From: Alphaproteobacteria bacterium
GTDB lineage: Bacteria > Pseudomonadota > Alphaproteobacteria > Rhodospirillales > Casp-alpha2
Direction of reading: 5' to 3'
NCBI GenBank assembly: GCA_024279135.1
Contig: JAJRRU010000001.1
Location: 1 to 64,000 of the forward strand
DNA length: 64,000 nt
Numbering within the stretch: position 1 is the first letter of the stretch; every line of letters starts with the position of its first letter. A model generated the notes under the pieces. It searched no databases, was not told the DNA's origin, and was given only the letters and a program-made list of their open reading frames with translations. Positions 1-6,112 of this stretch are shown piece by piece. Both the position numbers and the translations under genes were made by a program.

Positions 1-69
1 CTTAGCCCCGGCCTCGGCCTGTTTCAAAATGTTCATGATTTGGCTGTCTGAATAACGTGACTTTTTCAT
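1..69 (-). CDS. IS3-family transposase OrfA, N-terminus (partial)
   Basis: This is the first 23 codons of a gene that runs off the left edge, reading MKKSRYSDSQIMNILKQAEA and then GAK. The opening is typical of the HTH-bearing OrfA of IS3-family elements, which binds the IS ends and is joined to OrfB by frameshifting. A CAGGAG ribosome-binding site lies just upstream of the ATG at 69. The rest of the IS is outside the window, so intactness cannot be judged. Confidence 0.75.
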   Translation of the reverse strand, partial: MKKSRYSDSQIMNILKQAEAGAK

Positions 70-110
70 GTTGAATCTCCTGCGTTTACATTACGAGAAA
101 ACTCTACTCA
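70..110. mobile_element. Probable IS3-family left end (upstream of orfA)
   Basis: On the minus strand the sequence from position 110 begins TGAGTAGAGTTTTC and leads into the OrfA start. IS3-family terminal repeats begin with TG, so 110 is a reasonable guess for the outer boundary. The matching repeat at the other end is outside the window, so this is a placement by analogy only. Confidence 0.35.
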
Positions 111-128
111 TGAAGACTATTAATTTGA

Positions 129-302
129 GGGAGTATTACCGAGCGGGCTTGGCAAAAAATTATTCCAAGTGGAAAAGTCGATTGCCAACGAATAGGACAA
201 ACAAATGATGACAAATACAAAACACTAGATTACGCAAGCAAATGTGTTGGGACTGACGATGGAATGGTAAATTTCATCATCTCTTCCACATTCCAAACTT
301 GA
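129..302 (+). pseudogene. Open-frame remnant next to the IS end, unknown
   Basis: A 57-codon open frame with no plausible start begins right after a TGA, about 20 bp from the presumed IS end, and finishes at TGA 300-302. The reading (for example YASKCVGTDDGMVNFIISST) looks protein-like but was not recognised. It may be the 3' part of a gene cut by the IS. It could equally be a chance open frame, as no codon-bias test was run. Confidence 0.22.
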
Positions 303-424
303 TAGTCGCCTTATCGCCACGCGAACGGATATCACTGCTTGTGCCACGAATAAAGATGCCCGAACGGTTGCCAACCAAGGAACCGTATTCCTGACGCTTA
401 TCAAAAAGAAAGAGAGATTAAAAA

Positions 425-703
425 ATGACAGATAACCCATTCAACAAGTGGAACAATGATTACCTACGATTATGCAAAAGCAAAAAGTATGATGATTTTT
501 TTAAAAATATAAAATTGGTAGATATTAAACCTTCTTATCATGAAAAGTTTGAAGGCATCCAAGAACAATATTTAAGGCTTGGATATATGTCTCCAGCACA
601 GGCAGAAACTATAGAATATGCAAACAAGAAAAAACCAAAAAATGGTGTATCACCGAGAAGTTTTAGAGGGCTTCCCCGTGTCCTCAATGAAGGTATTTAT
701 TGA
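425..703 (+). CDS. Island hypothetical protein (92 aa)
   Basis: Unrecognised protein of 92 residues, preceded by an AGAGAG purine stretch 6 nt before the ATG. It is rich in charged and aromatic residues, with an amphipathic middle (LRLGYMSPAQAETIEYANKK) and a basic C-terminal part ending SFRGLPRVLNEGIY. No signal peptide or membrane segment is visible. The GLPRVLN block recurs in the broken gene at 992-1494 with only third-base differences, so the two genes probably share ancestry or a conserved peptide. The function is unknown. Confidence 0.5.
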   Translation: MTDNPFNKWNNDYLRLCKSKKYDDFFKNIKLVDIKPSYHEKFEGIQEQYLRLGYMSPAQAETIEYANKKKPKNGVSPRSFRGLPRVLNEGIY

Positions 704-733
704 AAGTGTGAATTCGTCAGAATGTTAAAAATA

Positions 734-742
734 TGATATAAT
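734..742 (+). promoter_or_regulatory. Extended -10 promoter of the small island operon
   Basis: TGATATAAT matches the extended -10 form TGnTATAAT exactly. No good -35 is present at 17 bp, which such promoters tolerate. It lies about 40 bp upstream of the AGGAGG-preceded micro-ORF at 782 and is the likely start of transcription for 782-1494. Confidence 0.55.
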
Positions 743-781
743 AATTTCAATGAAATTGAACAGGAGGGACCAAGGGGTTCT

Positions 782-823
782 ATGCCTAAATCAAGAAAGA
801 AAGTGAGGAAAAATGAACAATGA
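782..823 (+). CDS. 13-residue basic peptide, coupled to the next gene
   Basis: The ORF reads MPKSRKKVRKNEQ and stops at TGA 821-823, overlapping the next gene's ATG (820-822) as ATGA. A strong AGGAGG lies upstream at 761-767, with a longer-than-usual spacing to the ATG. Seven of the 13 residues are lysine or arginine. It could be a real micropeptide or a leader whose translation delivers ribosomes to the 820 gene. The ribosome-binding site, the overlap and the good promoter upstream argue for translation; the function is unknown. Confidence 0.45.
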   Translation: MPKSRKKVRKNEQ

Positions 824-1002
824 ATAGCATTGAGAAAGCAACAAAACGAAACACATCCAAAGGACGCCAAGCGAAAACACTCATCGCCAGAGCAACGCCA
901 GAACAAATAGCAATAGCCGAAATAGCATTTAGCAGAAGTGCCCCAACGTGGGCAGATTTTGAGTTTGTCGGTCCTATAATTTATGGAGCAAATGAGCAGT
1001 AA
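820..1002 (+). CDS. Island hypothetical protein (60 aa)
   Basis: Unrecognised small protein of 60 residues. It has a basic N-terminal third (KATKRNTSKGRQAKT) followed by a segment with an alanine-rich helix (RATPEQIAIAEIAFSR) and a short hydrophobic C-terminus. Its start overlaps the stop of the 13-residue ORF as ATGA, and its own end overlaps the ATG at 992 of the following broken gene by 11 nt, so the three form one translationally linked operon. A DNA- or RNA-binding role would fit the basic N-terminus but is only a guess. Confidence 0.5.
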   Translation: MNSIEKATKRNTSKGRQAKTLIARATPEQIAIAEIAFSRSAPTWADFEFVGPIIYGANEQ

Positions 1003-1494
1003 AATTATCGCACAAAGTGCGAAAACGGGCTTCCTCGCGTGCTAAATCACCAACAATTTTTTAGCATTACAGTCATATCCAATGGCTTGGAAAGCCTCCA
1101 TAAATATGCAAATGATTTAGATAAGGTAACAAAGCGTATTCACGGGCGCACATTCACGGTTCGTGTGAATGGAATTCAGTCCCAAATACCAAAATCTATG
1201 AGCCTTGGTAGTGCAATGTCTTTTGCATCAGAGCTCATACGACAGCATCATATAGCGATTGGACTGAAACCTAATGTAGATACCATTGGTGCTGGTGAAA
1301 GAGCGCTGGTGAAAGCTTTTGTAGCTCAACAGGCAAGGTTAGTCAGGTCTCGACCATCGGGAGGCAGGAATGCAGGCTCGCTTCGTCAGCAAGCCATTAA
1401 AGCTTTCGTTCAGGCAAATGCCATCCTTCCAAATAACAGTGTTATTGATACGGTGTTGGCGGGATTGAGAGGGCAAAAGATTTTTCAAGTATGA
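992..1494 (+). pseudogene. Frameshifted island gene, unknown (about 167 aa if repaired)
   Basis: Translation from ATG 992 gives MSSKIIAQSAKTGFLAC and stops at 1045. Shifting by one base at the A-run 1022-1025 would instead read SAKNGLPRVLN and continue uninterrupted to 1494. The downstream frame has no ATG, GTG or TTG before GTG 1039, yet the GLPRVLN codons at 1027-1047 match those at 668-688 except at third positions, so protein-level selection acted upstream of 1039. This points to a recent 1-nt deletion, or less likely an assembly error or programmed shift. The repaired protein is basic and has no recognised domain. Confidence 0.5.
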
Positions 1495-1586
1495 TTGAGG
1501 GTGGGCGGTTATTGGGTTTGACATTGAATGTGACACCTGGCGGCTTATGCACGCGGCCGACACAGTATTTTTTCAGATTTTCAGCA

Positions 1587-1620
1587 ACTAAATCCCTTGG
1601 TATCTTCCAAGGGATTTAGT
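1587..1620. repeat. Perfect 14-bp inverted repeat with 6-nt loop
   Basis: ACTAAATCCCTTGG at 1587-1600 and its exact complement at 1607-1620 flank the loop TATCTT. No T-run follows on either strand, so this is not a standard intrinsic terminator. It sits about 90 bp after the broken gene and marks the start of the gene-free stretch. It may be a terminator-like RNA hairpin, a protein site or a recombination site. Confidence 0.6.
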
Positions 1621-1801
1621 ATATCGCCCTCCTAATAGCAAGGGATAAGCTAAATCTAATAGTTGGTATGTTTTGAAAGAGATTAAAAAATCTCCACGAA
1701 AGATTTAAGATGAAAGGAATGATTGAAAGACTAAGTAATAAATTACCATTCCAAGTTAAATATATGTAAAAATAAAGAACAGTAGTTGTTCTCAAAATAA
1801 A

Positions 1802-1830
1802 TATTCAATATTTTCAATCTATATTGAATA
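1802..1830. repeat. 10-bp AT-rich inverted repeat
   Basis: TATTCAATAT at 1802-1811 is exactly complemented by ATATTGAATA at 1821-1830, with a 9-nt spacer. In so AT-rich a region chance is a real possibility. Its position, 26 bp after the AGAACA/TGTTCT dyad, is what makes it worth noting. Confidence 0.35.
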
Positions 1831-2068
1831 ATGAAGTATATATTTATTTTTAAATTAAAAAATTAAGTAATTTTCAAATACAGATTATAACCCATTGATA
1901 TTGCTGACATTTTTATGGAAGAATTAAATTTTTCTGACTGGGGATTTTGTATATTTATCAATATGTTAGTGGTTGGTTCAAATAAATGCACTGATTAAAT
2001 CAATAAAATCAAGCTCTTAAACCACGACTACCTTAGAAAGCTTGAAGTAATGTAAAGTATTGAATTTA

Positions 2069-2097
2069 TTGATTTTTTTGCCATTTCAGCCTATTCT
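2069..2097 (+). promoter_or_regulatory. Promoter of the 2148 gene
   Basis: TTGATT (2069-2074), a 17-bp spacer and TATTCT (2092-2097) give a sigma-70-like promoter with a predicted start near 2104. The leader then contains an imperfect dyad GGACgGAG/CTCtGTCC at 2109-2128 before the AAAGGAAA ribosome-binding site, which could fold in the RNA or bind a regulator. Confidence 0.5.
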
Positions 2098-2147
2098 TTT
2101 GTGACTGGACGGAGGCTGTCTCTGTCCTATTTACAAAGGAAATTGAA

Positions 2148-2636
2148 ATGCTAAATACACAATTACTGATAGATAAATTTAAAGACAATATTGGAAGTAA
2201 GTCAGATTACCTTCCAAAAACACTAAATGAAGCTCGTAAAGATTTCATTCATCGGGCTAAAACGACCGTTGTTTTATTAAGAGATGGTCAAGTTCGTCCC
2301 TACCACCCTGCGCCAATGGCTAAGCAACAGAAAATGGCTAAAAGCTTTTGTGTCAAAATTGGCTACGGAAATAACAATGCCTATTTTGCCAATAATGTTC
2401 TTATAGCCAGCCAGGTTTTGAAATATAAAACAGCAATTGAGGCTGCTTCATGTATTGAAGAGTTGATTATTCCTTTGGCTGAAGATGGAGCATTTGATGA
2501 TGGTCTTAAAGATACCCTTGAAGGGCATAAGAAGCGCGCTGAAGCCCGTAAAAAGACTGAAGCATGTAATCGTGAGGCTTTTTCTAATGCTAATCAGGCA
2601 ATTGATAATGAGCCTGAGGCGATGGTCGCTGAATAG
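2148..2636 (+). CDS. Island hypothetical protein (162 aa)
   Basis: Unrecognised 162-residue soluble protein with a good AAAGGAAA ribosome-binding site and its own promoter and terminator, so a monocistronic unit. The middle (residues 45-100) is a mixed alpha/beta region with conserved-looking RDGQVRPYHP and KIGYGNNNAYFANN stretches. The C-terminal 50 residues are a charged, probably helical tail rich in Lys, Glu and Ala. There is no signal peptide or membrane segment. Position next to the excisionase-like gene and integrase suggests element maintenance or cargo; the function is unknown. Confidence 0.6.
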   Translation: MLNTQLLIDKFKDNIGSKSDYLPKTLNEARKDFIHRAKTTVVLLRDGQVRPYHPAPMAKQQKMAKSFCVKIGYGNNNAYFANNVLIASQVLKYKTAIEAASCIEELIIPLAEDGAFDDGLKDTLEGHKKRAEARKKTEACNREAFSNANQAIDNEPEAMVAE

Positions 2637-2640
2637 GAAT

Positions 2641-2690
2641 ATCCTGGGGAGTAATGCTGGTTGTTAGCTATTCTCCCCAGGATTTCTATT
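2641..2690 (+). terminator. Strong hairpin terminator after the 2148 gene
   Basis: ATCCTGGGGAG (2641-2651) pairs perfectly with CTCCCCAGGAT (2673-2683). Inside it AAT-GCT pairs with AGC-ATT around a 7-nt loop, leaving single T bulges at 2652 and 2669. The hairpin starts 5 nt after the stop codon and is followed by a T-rich run. It covers the upstream ATG at 2654, which supports starting the next gene at 2708 instead. Confidence 0.65.
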
Positions 2691-2707
2691 TGCACAGGAA
2701 TTATCCT

Positions 2708-3046
2708 ATGGAAATCACCACATATAAAGCAGAAGCACAGCTTCCGATTAAGAAATATTTTAGTCGGGAAGAGGCTGCGACTTGGCTCAGTGTGTCGGTG
2801 GATACATTTATGAGTTTAGAAATTCGTTATTGTGACTTTGGCCCCCGCACAAAGCGATGGGACATTGTTGATATAATCTACTATGCAGAGCATACTAAGT
2901 CCTGCGACAGCGCCCGAACCTCTGCACAGAAAATAATGAGGAGAAGGCAATTATGCGTATCTATAAAAGAAAAGGCTCCCCGAATTGGTGGGTCAACTGG
3001 AATGACCAGAGTGGAAAGCGACATCGCAGAAGTTCTGGAACTATAG
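2708..3046 (+). CDS. Small HTH, AlpA/excisionase-like protein (112 aa)
   Basis: The start at 2708 has an AGGAA site 7 nt upstream; the alternative ATG at 2654 lies inside the terminator hairpin. Residues 15-40 (KKYFSREEAATWLSVSVDTF) resemble the winged-HTH opening of AlpA and excisionase-type proteins, which bind element ends and bias integrase toward excision. It is immediately upstream of the integrase and overlaps its first 94 nt in another frame, so the C-terminal third may be shaped by the integrase sequence. The assignment is by motif look and context only. Confidence 0.55.
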   Translation: MEITTYKAEAQLPIKKYFSREEAATWLSVSVDTFMSLEIRYCDFGPRTKRWDIVDIIYYAEHTKSCDSARTSAQKIMRRRQLCVSIKEKAPRIGGSTGMTRVESDIAEVLEL

Positions 3047-3996
3047 ACCGTAAGTTAGCAGAAGTGCTCGCGGCACAGTGGGTCAAGGAAGATTTTATGG
3101 AAGAACACTTTGGGAAAAAACCTGAAGTATTATTTTCAGAAGCTTTGTTAAAGTATGCGAAGGTTCATAAACGGGACCACTCAAAGCACTTTATGGAAAA
3201 AACCCGCTATCGACTGAAAATGCTTTCAGAGTGGTTTGGAGAGTTCAATCTTTCTGAAATCACGCTGGCGGTGGTTCAGGAATATATGGATGAAAGGCTT
3301 GCGAATGTTAGTCTTGCAACAGTTCAAAAGGATGTATCAACATTGCGAGCTATCTTGAACAAGGCATATAGAGAAGACTTTTTAGATAAGGCTCCTAAGT
3401 TCCCGAAGTTTAAAACTTTGAAGCCTCGGGACCGCTGGCTTACTTCAGAAGAAGAAGAACGTTTGGTGAGGTCTGCTTCATCACATTTAGTTCCATTAAT
3501 CATTTTTGCTGTAGAAACAGGCGGCAGACTTTCAGAACTTTTGGGGCTTGATTGGCATAATGTTGATTTGCCAAATAAACGGGTCATTTTCAGAAAAACA
3601 AAAAATGATGAGGACAGAACCGTCCGTCTTTCAGATAGGGCATGTGCTGTATTGGCAGGATTTGTATCTATGGAAGATGGACCTGTATTCACTTATAAAG
3701 GAAGGGCAATAAAGCGTGTGAAAACGTCCTTTGACAATGCTCGAAAAAAAGCAGGCCTTGATGATGTTCGTTTTCACGACCTTCGTCACACCTTTGTATC
3801 ACGTCTCGTTCAAGGTGGTGTTCAACTTTATGACGTGATGCATCTTACAGGTCATAAGTCGTTGGATATGGTGCAGCGATATGCCCATTTAGCCCCTAAT
3901 TATCAAGATGGTGCTATTCGAGTTCTTAACGACCGCTGGCACAATTTGGGCACAGTAGATTTGAGTTGTGTTGATGGAGAGAGGTTAAGTGCTTGA
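2953..3996 (+). CDS. Tyrosine recombinase/integrase
   Basis: A 347-residue integrase of the phage/ICE tyrosine recombinase family. It cuts and rejoins attachment sites through a covalent phosphotyrosine. An N-terminal core-binding SAM-like domain lies at about 60-150 and the catalytic domain at 160-330. The full catalytic set is visible: R192 (ETGGRLSELL), a lysine in the hairpin near 215, H275 and R278 (FHDLRHT), H301 (LTGHKS) and Y310 (MVQRYAHLAP). A GAGGAG site precedes the ATG. The gene ends 6 bp before the tRNA-Pro CCA, so that tRNA is the likely integration site. It appears intact. Confidence 0.93.
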   Translation: MRIYKRKGSPNWWVNWNDQSGKRHRRSSGTIDRKLAEVLAAQWVKEDFMEEHFGKKPEVLFSEALLKYAKVHKRDHSKHFMEKTRYRLKMLSEWFGEFNLSEITLAVVQEYMDERLANVSLATVQKDVSTLRAILNKAYREDFLDKAPKFPKFKTLKPRDRWLTSEEEERLVRSASSHLVPLIIFAVETGGRLSELLGLDWHNVDLPNKRVIFRKTKNDEDRTVRLSDRACAVLAGFVSMEDGPVFTYKGRAIKRVKTSFDNARKKAGLDDVRFHDLRHTFVSRLVQGGVQLYDVMHLTGHKSLDMVQRYAHLAPNYQDGAIRVLNDRWHNLGTVDLSCVDGERLSA

Positions 3997-4002
3997 TTTA
4001 AT

Positions 4003-4030
4003 TGGTCGGAGTGAGAGGATTTGAACCTCC
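4003..4030. other. Presumed attachment site (tRNA-Pro 3' end)
   Basis: Tyrosine integrases of this type usually recombine within the T-arm and acceptor 3' half of a tRNA, and the integrase stop is only 6 bp away. The exact core cannot be set because the second copy at the far end of the element is outside the window. Confidence 0.45.
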
Positions 4031-4079
4031 GGCCCCCGCCTCCCGAAGACGGTGCTCTACCAGGCTGAGCTACACTCCG
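4003..4079 (-). tRNA. tRNA-Pro (CGG), CCA encoded
   Basis: Read on the minus strand, CGGAGTG pairs with CACTCCG as acceptor stem. The D-arm GCTC/GAGC, anticodon stem CCGTC/GGCGG with loop TTCGGGA (anticodon CGG) and T-arm around GGTTCAAATCC follow. The 3' CCA is encoded at 4003-4005. Its 3' end faces the integrase gene and very probably forms the attachment core of the island. Confidence 0.95.
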
Positions 4080-4087
4080 ATACTGTG

Positions 4088-4117
4088 ATTATAGTGTATG
4101 GTTCACTTAACTGACAG
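4088..4117 (-). promoter_or_regulatory. Promoter of tRNA-Pro
   Basis: On the minus strand CTGTCA (4112-4117), 18 bp and a perfect TATAAT (4088-4093) stand directly upstream of the tRNA. It lies in the short gap between the tRNA and the end of the polyprenyl synthase gene, so the tRNA keeps its own promoter on the chromosomal side of the insertion. Confidence 0.6.
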
Positions 4118-4144
4118 TCTTTCAGGGCTGTTCTTGTTGTGGGC

Positions 4145-5161
4145 TCAATAGGGGCGGTCGATACAAAATTCGATAAGCTCCAGCAATGCCTGTTTGGCCG
4201 GACACTCGGGGAAAATGCCCAGTGCATCGCGGGCGATGGAACCATAGTGGCGGGCCCGCTCTACACTGTCGTTCAGGGCATCGTGGGCGCGCATCAAACC
4301 CAGGGCATGATCCAGATCGCCATCCTTCTGGTCGAGATCTTCGAGGGTTCGACGCCAGAAAATCCGTTCTTCGTCATTGCCGCGCCGAAAAGCCAGAATA
4401 ACCGGCAGGGTAATCTTGCCTTCGCTGAAATCATCACCGATGGTCTTGCCCAGTTCGGCCTGCACGGCCGAATAATCCAGCACATCATCGATCACCTGAA
4501 AGGCGATGCCCAGATTCTGGCCGAATGATTTAAGGGCTTCTTCTTCCACCGCCGGGCGTTCGGCGACCACGGCACCGATCCGGCACGCCGCGGCGAACAG
4601 CTTGGCGGTTTTTGCGGCGATCACATCGAGATATTCCGCCTCACCCGTTTCGGTGTCGTTGGAGGTCATGAGTTGCAGGACCTCGCCCTCGGCGATGACC
4701 GATGAGGCATTGGACAGAATTTTCAGAATCTCCAGCGATCCGTCTTCGACCATCAATTCAAACGAGCGGCTGAACAGGAAATCACCGACCAGCACGCTGG
4801 CCTTGTTGCCCCAGATGGCATTGGCTGATTTATTACCCCGGCGCAAATCGCTTTCATCGACCACATCATCATGCAACAGGGTCGCGGTGTGGATAAATTC
4901 CACACAGGCCGCCAGGGCAATATGGCGTTCACCCTGATAACCACACATCCGCGCCGCAGCCAAGGTCAGCATGGGGCGCAACCGTTTGCCACCGGCGGCA
5001 ATAATGTGGCCGGCCAGTTGCGGGATCATTGCGACGGGGCTGTGCATACGGGCTAGGATTTGTTTGTTGACGGCCTTGATATCGTCTTCCACAAGGCTGA
5101 CCAAAAGATCTAGCGATGGTTGCTTGGTCTGTTTTTCGTCCAGATTAATGACAACGCCCAC
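4145..5161 (-). CDS. ispB: Polyprenyl (octa/decaprenyl) diphosphate synthase
   Basis: A 338-residue trans-isoprenyl diphosphate synthase that extends farnesyl diphosphate with isopentenyl diphosphate to make the ubiquinone side chain. The first aspartate-rich motif is HDDVVDESDLRRG (D98, D99, D102) and the second is QVIDDVLDYS near residue 224. The GGKRLRP substrate-binding motif is at 58-64. The length is normal for the family. It is divergent from the methyltransferase at 5316 with a shared promoter region. Chain length (C40 versus C50) cannot be read from the sequence; alphaproteobacteria usually make Q10. Confidence 0.92.
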   Translation of the reverse strand: MGVVINLDEKQTKQPSLDLLVSLVEDDIKAVNKQILARMHSPVAMIPQLAGHIIAAGGKRLRPMLTLAAARMCGYQGERHIALAACVEFIHTATLLHDDVVDESDLRRGNKSANAIWGNKASVLVGDFLFSRSFELMVEDGSLEILKILSNASSVIAEGEVLQLMTSNDTETGEAEYLDVIAAKTAKLFAAACRIGAVVAERPAVEEEALKSFGQNLGIAFQVIDDVLDYSAVQAELGKTIGDDFSEGKITLPVILAFRRGNDEERIFWRRTLEDLDQKDGDLDHALGLMRAHDALNDSVERARHYGSIARDALGIFPECPAKQALLELIEFCIDRPY

Positions 5162-5194
5162 GATGGAATTCCTACGGTATATAAATTAAATCTC

Positions 5195-5235
5195 ATTATA
5201 CCATATTCCGGTCTCTCGGAAAATTCTGGTATAAT
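5195..5235. promoter_or_regulatory. Divergent extended -10 promoters arranged as an inverted repeat
   Basis: TGGTATAAT at 5227-5235 (plus) and the same nonamer on the minus strand at 5195-5203 form a perfect 9-bp inverted repeat. Each matches TGnTATAAT and faces outward, one to ispB and one to the TrmN6-like gene. Between them is a second dyad, TTCCG-N6-CGGAA (5206-5221). The two promoters must compete for space or be co-regulated. Confidence 0.65.
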
Positions 5236-5315
5236 TGCAACTGGAAGAATAGATTTCTTGAGCAGGGTGGGTCAAGTAAAGAGCACATCATTTAAAGACG
5301 GGTAGCGGAATAATT

Positions 5316-6068
5316 ATGTCAGATGAAACCAGTTCGGATTCTCTGCTTGGCGGACGGATCATGTTTAACCAGTTCCTGAGCGGATACCGGGCGGCCATTG
5401 ACCCTGTGTTACTGGCCGCCTCAGTGGACGCCCAGCCCGGCGAACGGGTGCTTGATCTGGGATGTGGCAGCGGGGCGGCGTGCCTGTGCCTTGCCGCTCG
5501 ATTGGCCAGTGTATCGATAGATGGTCTGGAACTGAATGAGCCTATGGCGCAGTTAGCTCGACAAAACGTGCTGGCCAACGATTTCCAGGACAGGCTCACG
5601 ATTATAGATGGTGACATTGCCGATCCTCCGCCTGCCATCACAGCCGAACCTTACGACCATATTATGGCCAACCCACCCTACATGCCTTCTTCAGCCGGTA
5701 ATCAGCCGCGCGATCAGGGCAAGCTGGTTGCCACGGTGGAAGGGGCCGCCGGGCTGGACATCTGGATCGATCTCGCCTGGCGATTGTTGCGTCACAAGGC
5801 CACCCTGACATTGGTTCACCGGGCCGATCGGCTGGGTGATATTCTGGTCGGTCTTCATAAACGGTTTGGCGGGGTCGTGGTGTTTCCCTTGTGGCCGGGG
5901 GGTGGCGGCCATCATCCGGCACGTCGGGTGATCGTGCGTGCCATCAAAAACAGTAGGGCTCCTTTGTATCTCTCACCCGGGCTGGTGCTGCACCTTGATG
6001 ACGGAGAATACAGCTCCAAAACCCAGGGTATTTTACGCCACGGCGATGCTCTGGACTTACAAGGATAA
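5316..6068 (+). CDS. TrmN6-like tRNA1(Val) adenine N6-methyltransferase
   Basis: A 250-residue class I SAM-dependent methyltransferase. The SAM-binding loop VLDLGCGSGAA is at 45-55, the acidic ELNE that contacts the ribose at about 72-75, and the NPPY motif of amino-N methyltransferases near 119. The family methylates N6 of A37 in tRNA1(Val) (YfiC/TrmN6). The opening (SLLGGRIMFNQFLSGYRAAIDPVLLAA) matches that family well, but HemK-type relatives share NPPY, so the substrate is inferred. It is transcribed divergently from ispB. Confidence 0.78.
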   Translation: MSDETSSDSLLGGRIMFNQFLSGYRAAIDPVLLAASVDAQPGERVLDLGCGSGAACLCLAARLASVSIDGLELNEPMAQLARQNVLANDFQDRLTIIDGDIADPPPAITAEPYDHIMANPPYMPSSAGNQPRDQGKLVATVEGAAGLDIWIDLAWRLLRHKATLTLVHRADRLGDILVGLHKRFGGVVVFPLWPGGGGHHPARRVIVRAIKNSRAPLYLSPGLVLHLDDGEYSSKTQGILRHGDALDLQG

Positions 6069-6112
6069 GCTAAATCCTTGACCGAGTGACACTTGCGAGC
6101 CTAAAAGGGCAT

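Larger units (their letters stand above)
1495..2147. other. Gene-free AT-rich stretch of the island
   Basis: About 650 bp with no credible gene. It holds the 14-bp palindrome at 1587-1620, a dyad AGAACA-N5-TGTTCT at 1776-1792, a 10-bp dyad at 1802-1830, very AT-rich sequence around 1740-1900, and a promoter at 2069-2097 facing the 2148 gene. Stacked dyads in an AT-rich island spacer could be a control region or a replication/transfer origin; nothing seen decides between these. Confidence 0.4.
1..4005. mobile_element. Integrative element/genomic island in tRNA-Pro (integrase-proximal end)
   Basis: The stretch is visibly AT-rich compared with the GC-richer genes after 4145. Its small genes are mostly unrecognisable, it carries an IS3 start at the left, and it ends in a tyrosine recombinase gene whose stop is 6 bp from the CCA end of tRNA-Pro. 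That is the classic layout of an element integrated at a tRNA 3' end. The opposite attachment site would lie left of position 1; no second copy of the tRNA 3' segment is visible in 1-4000. Confidence 0.7.

Noticed and set aside
85-97. TTACATTACGAGA shared with 29675-29687
   Set aside because: A single 13-bp match is expected by chance many times in 64 kb of pairwise comparison, and the contexts are unrelated.
225-440. Open frame on the minus strand near the left end (71 aa)
   Set aside because: It has no ribosome-binding site, a hydrophobic but unlikely composition, and overlaps the start of the better plus-strand gene at 425.
1776-1792. LexA box (GAAC-N7-GTTC) in the island spacer
   Set aside because: The alphaproteobacterial LexA box is the direct repeat GTTC-N7-GTTC and the Gram-positive type has a 4-bp spacer; this inverted 7-bp form fits neither.
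2654-2707. Longer N-terminus for the excisionase-like gene
   Set aside because: The upstream ATG lies inside a strong terminator hairpin. ATG 2708 has an AGGAA site and begins where the HTH-like region becomes sensible.
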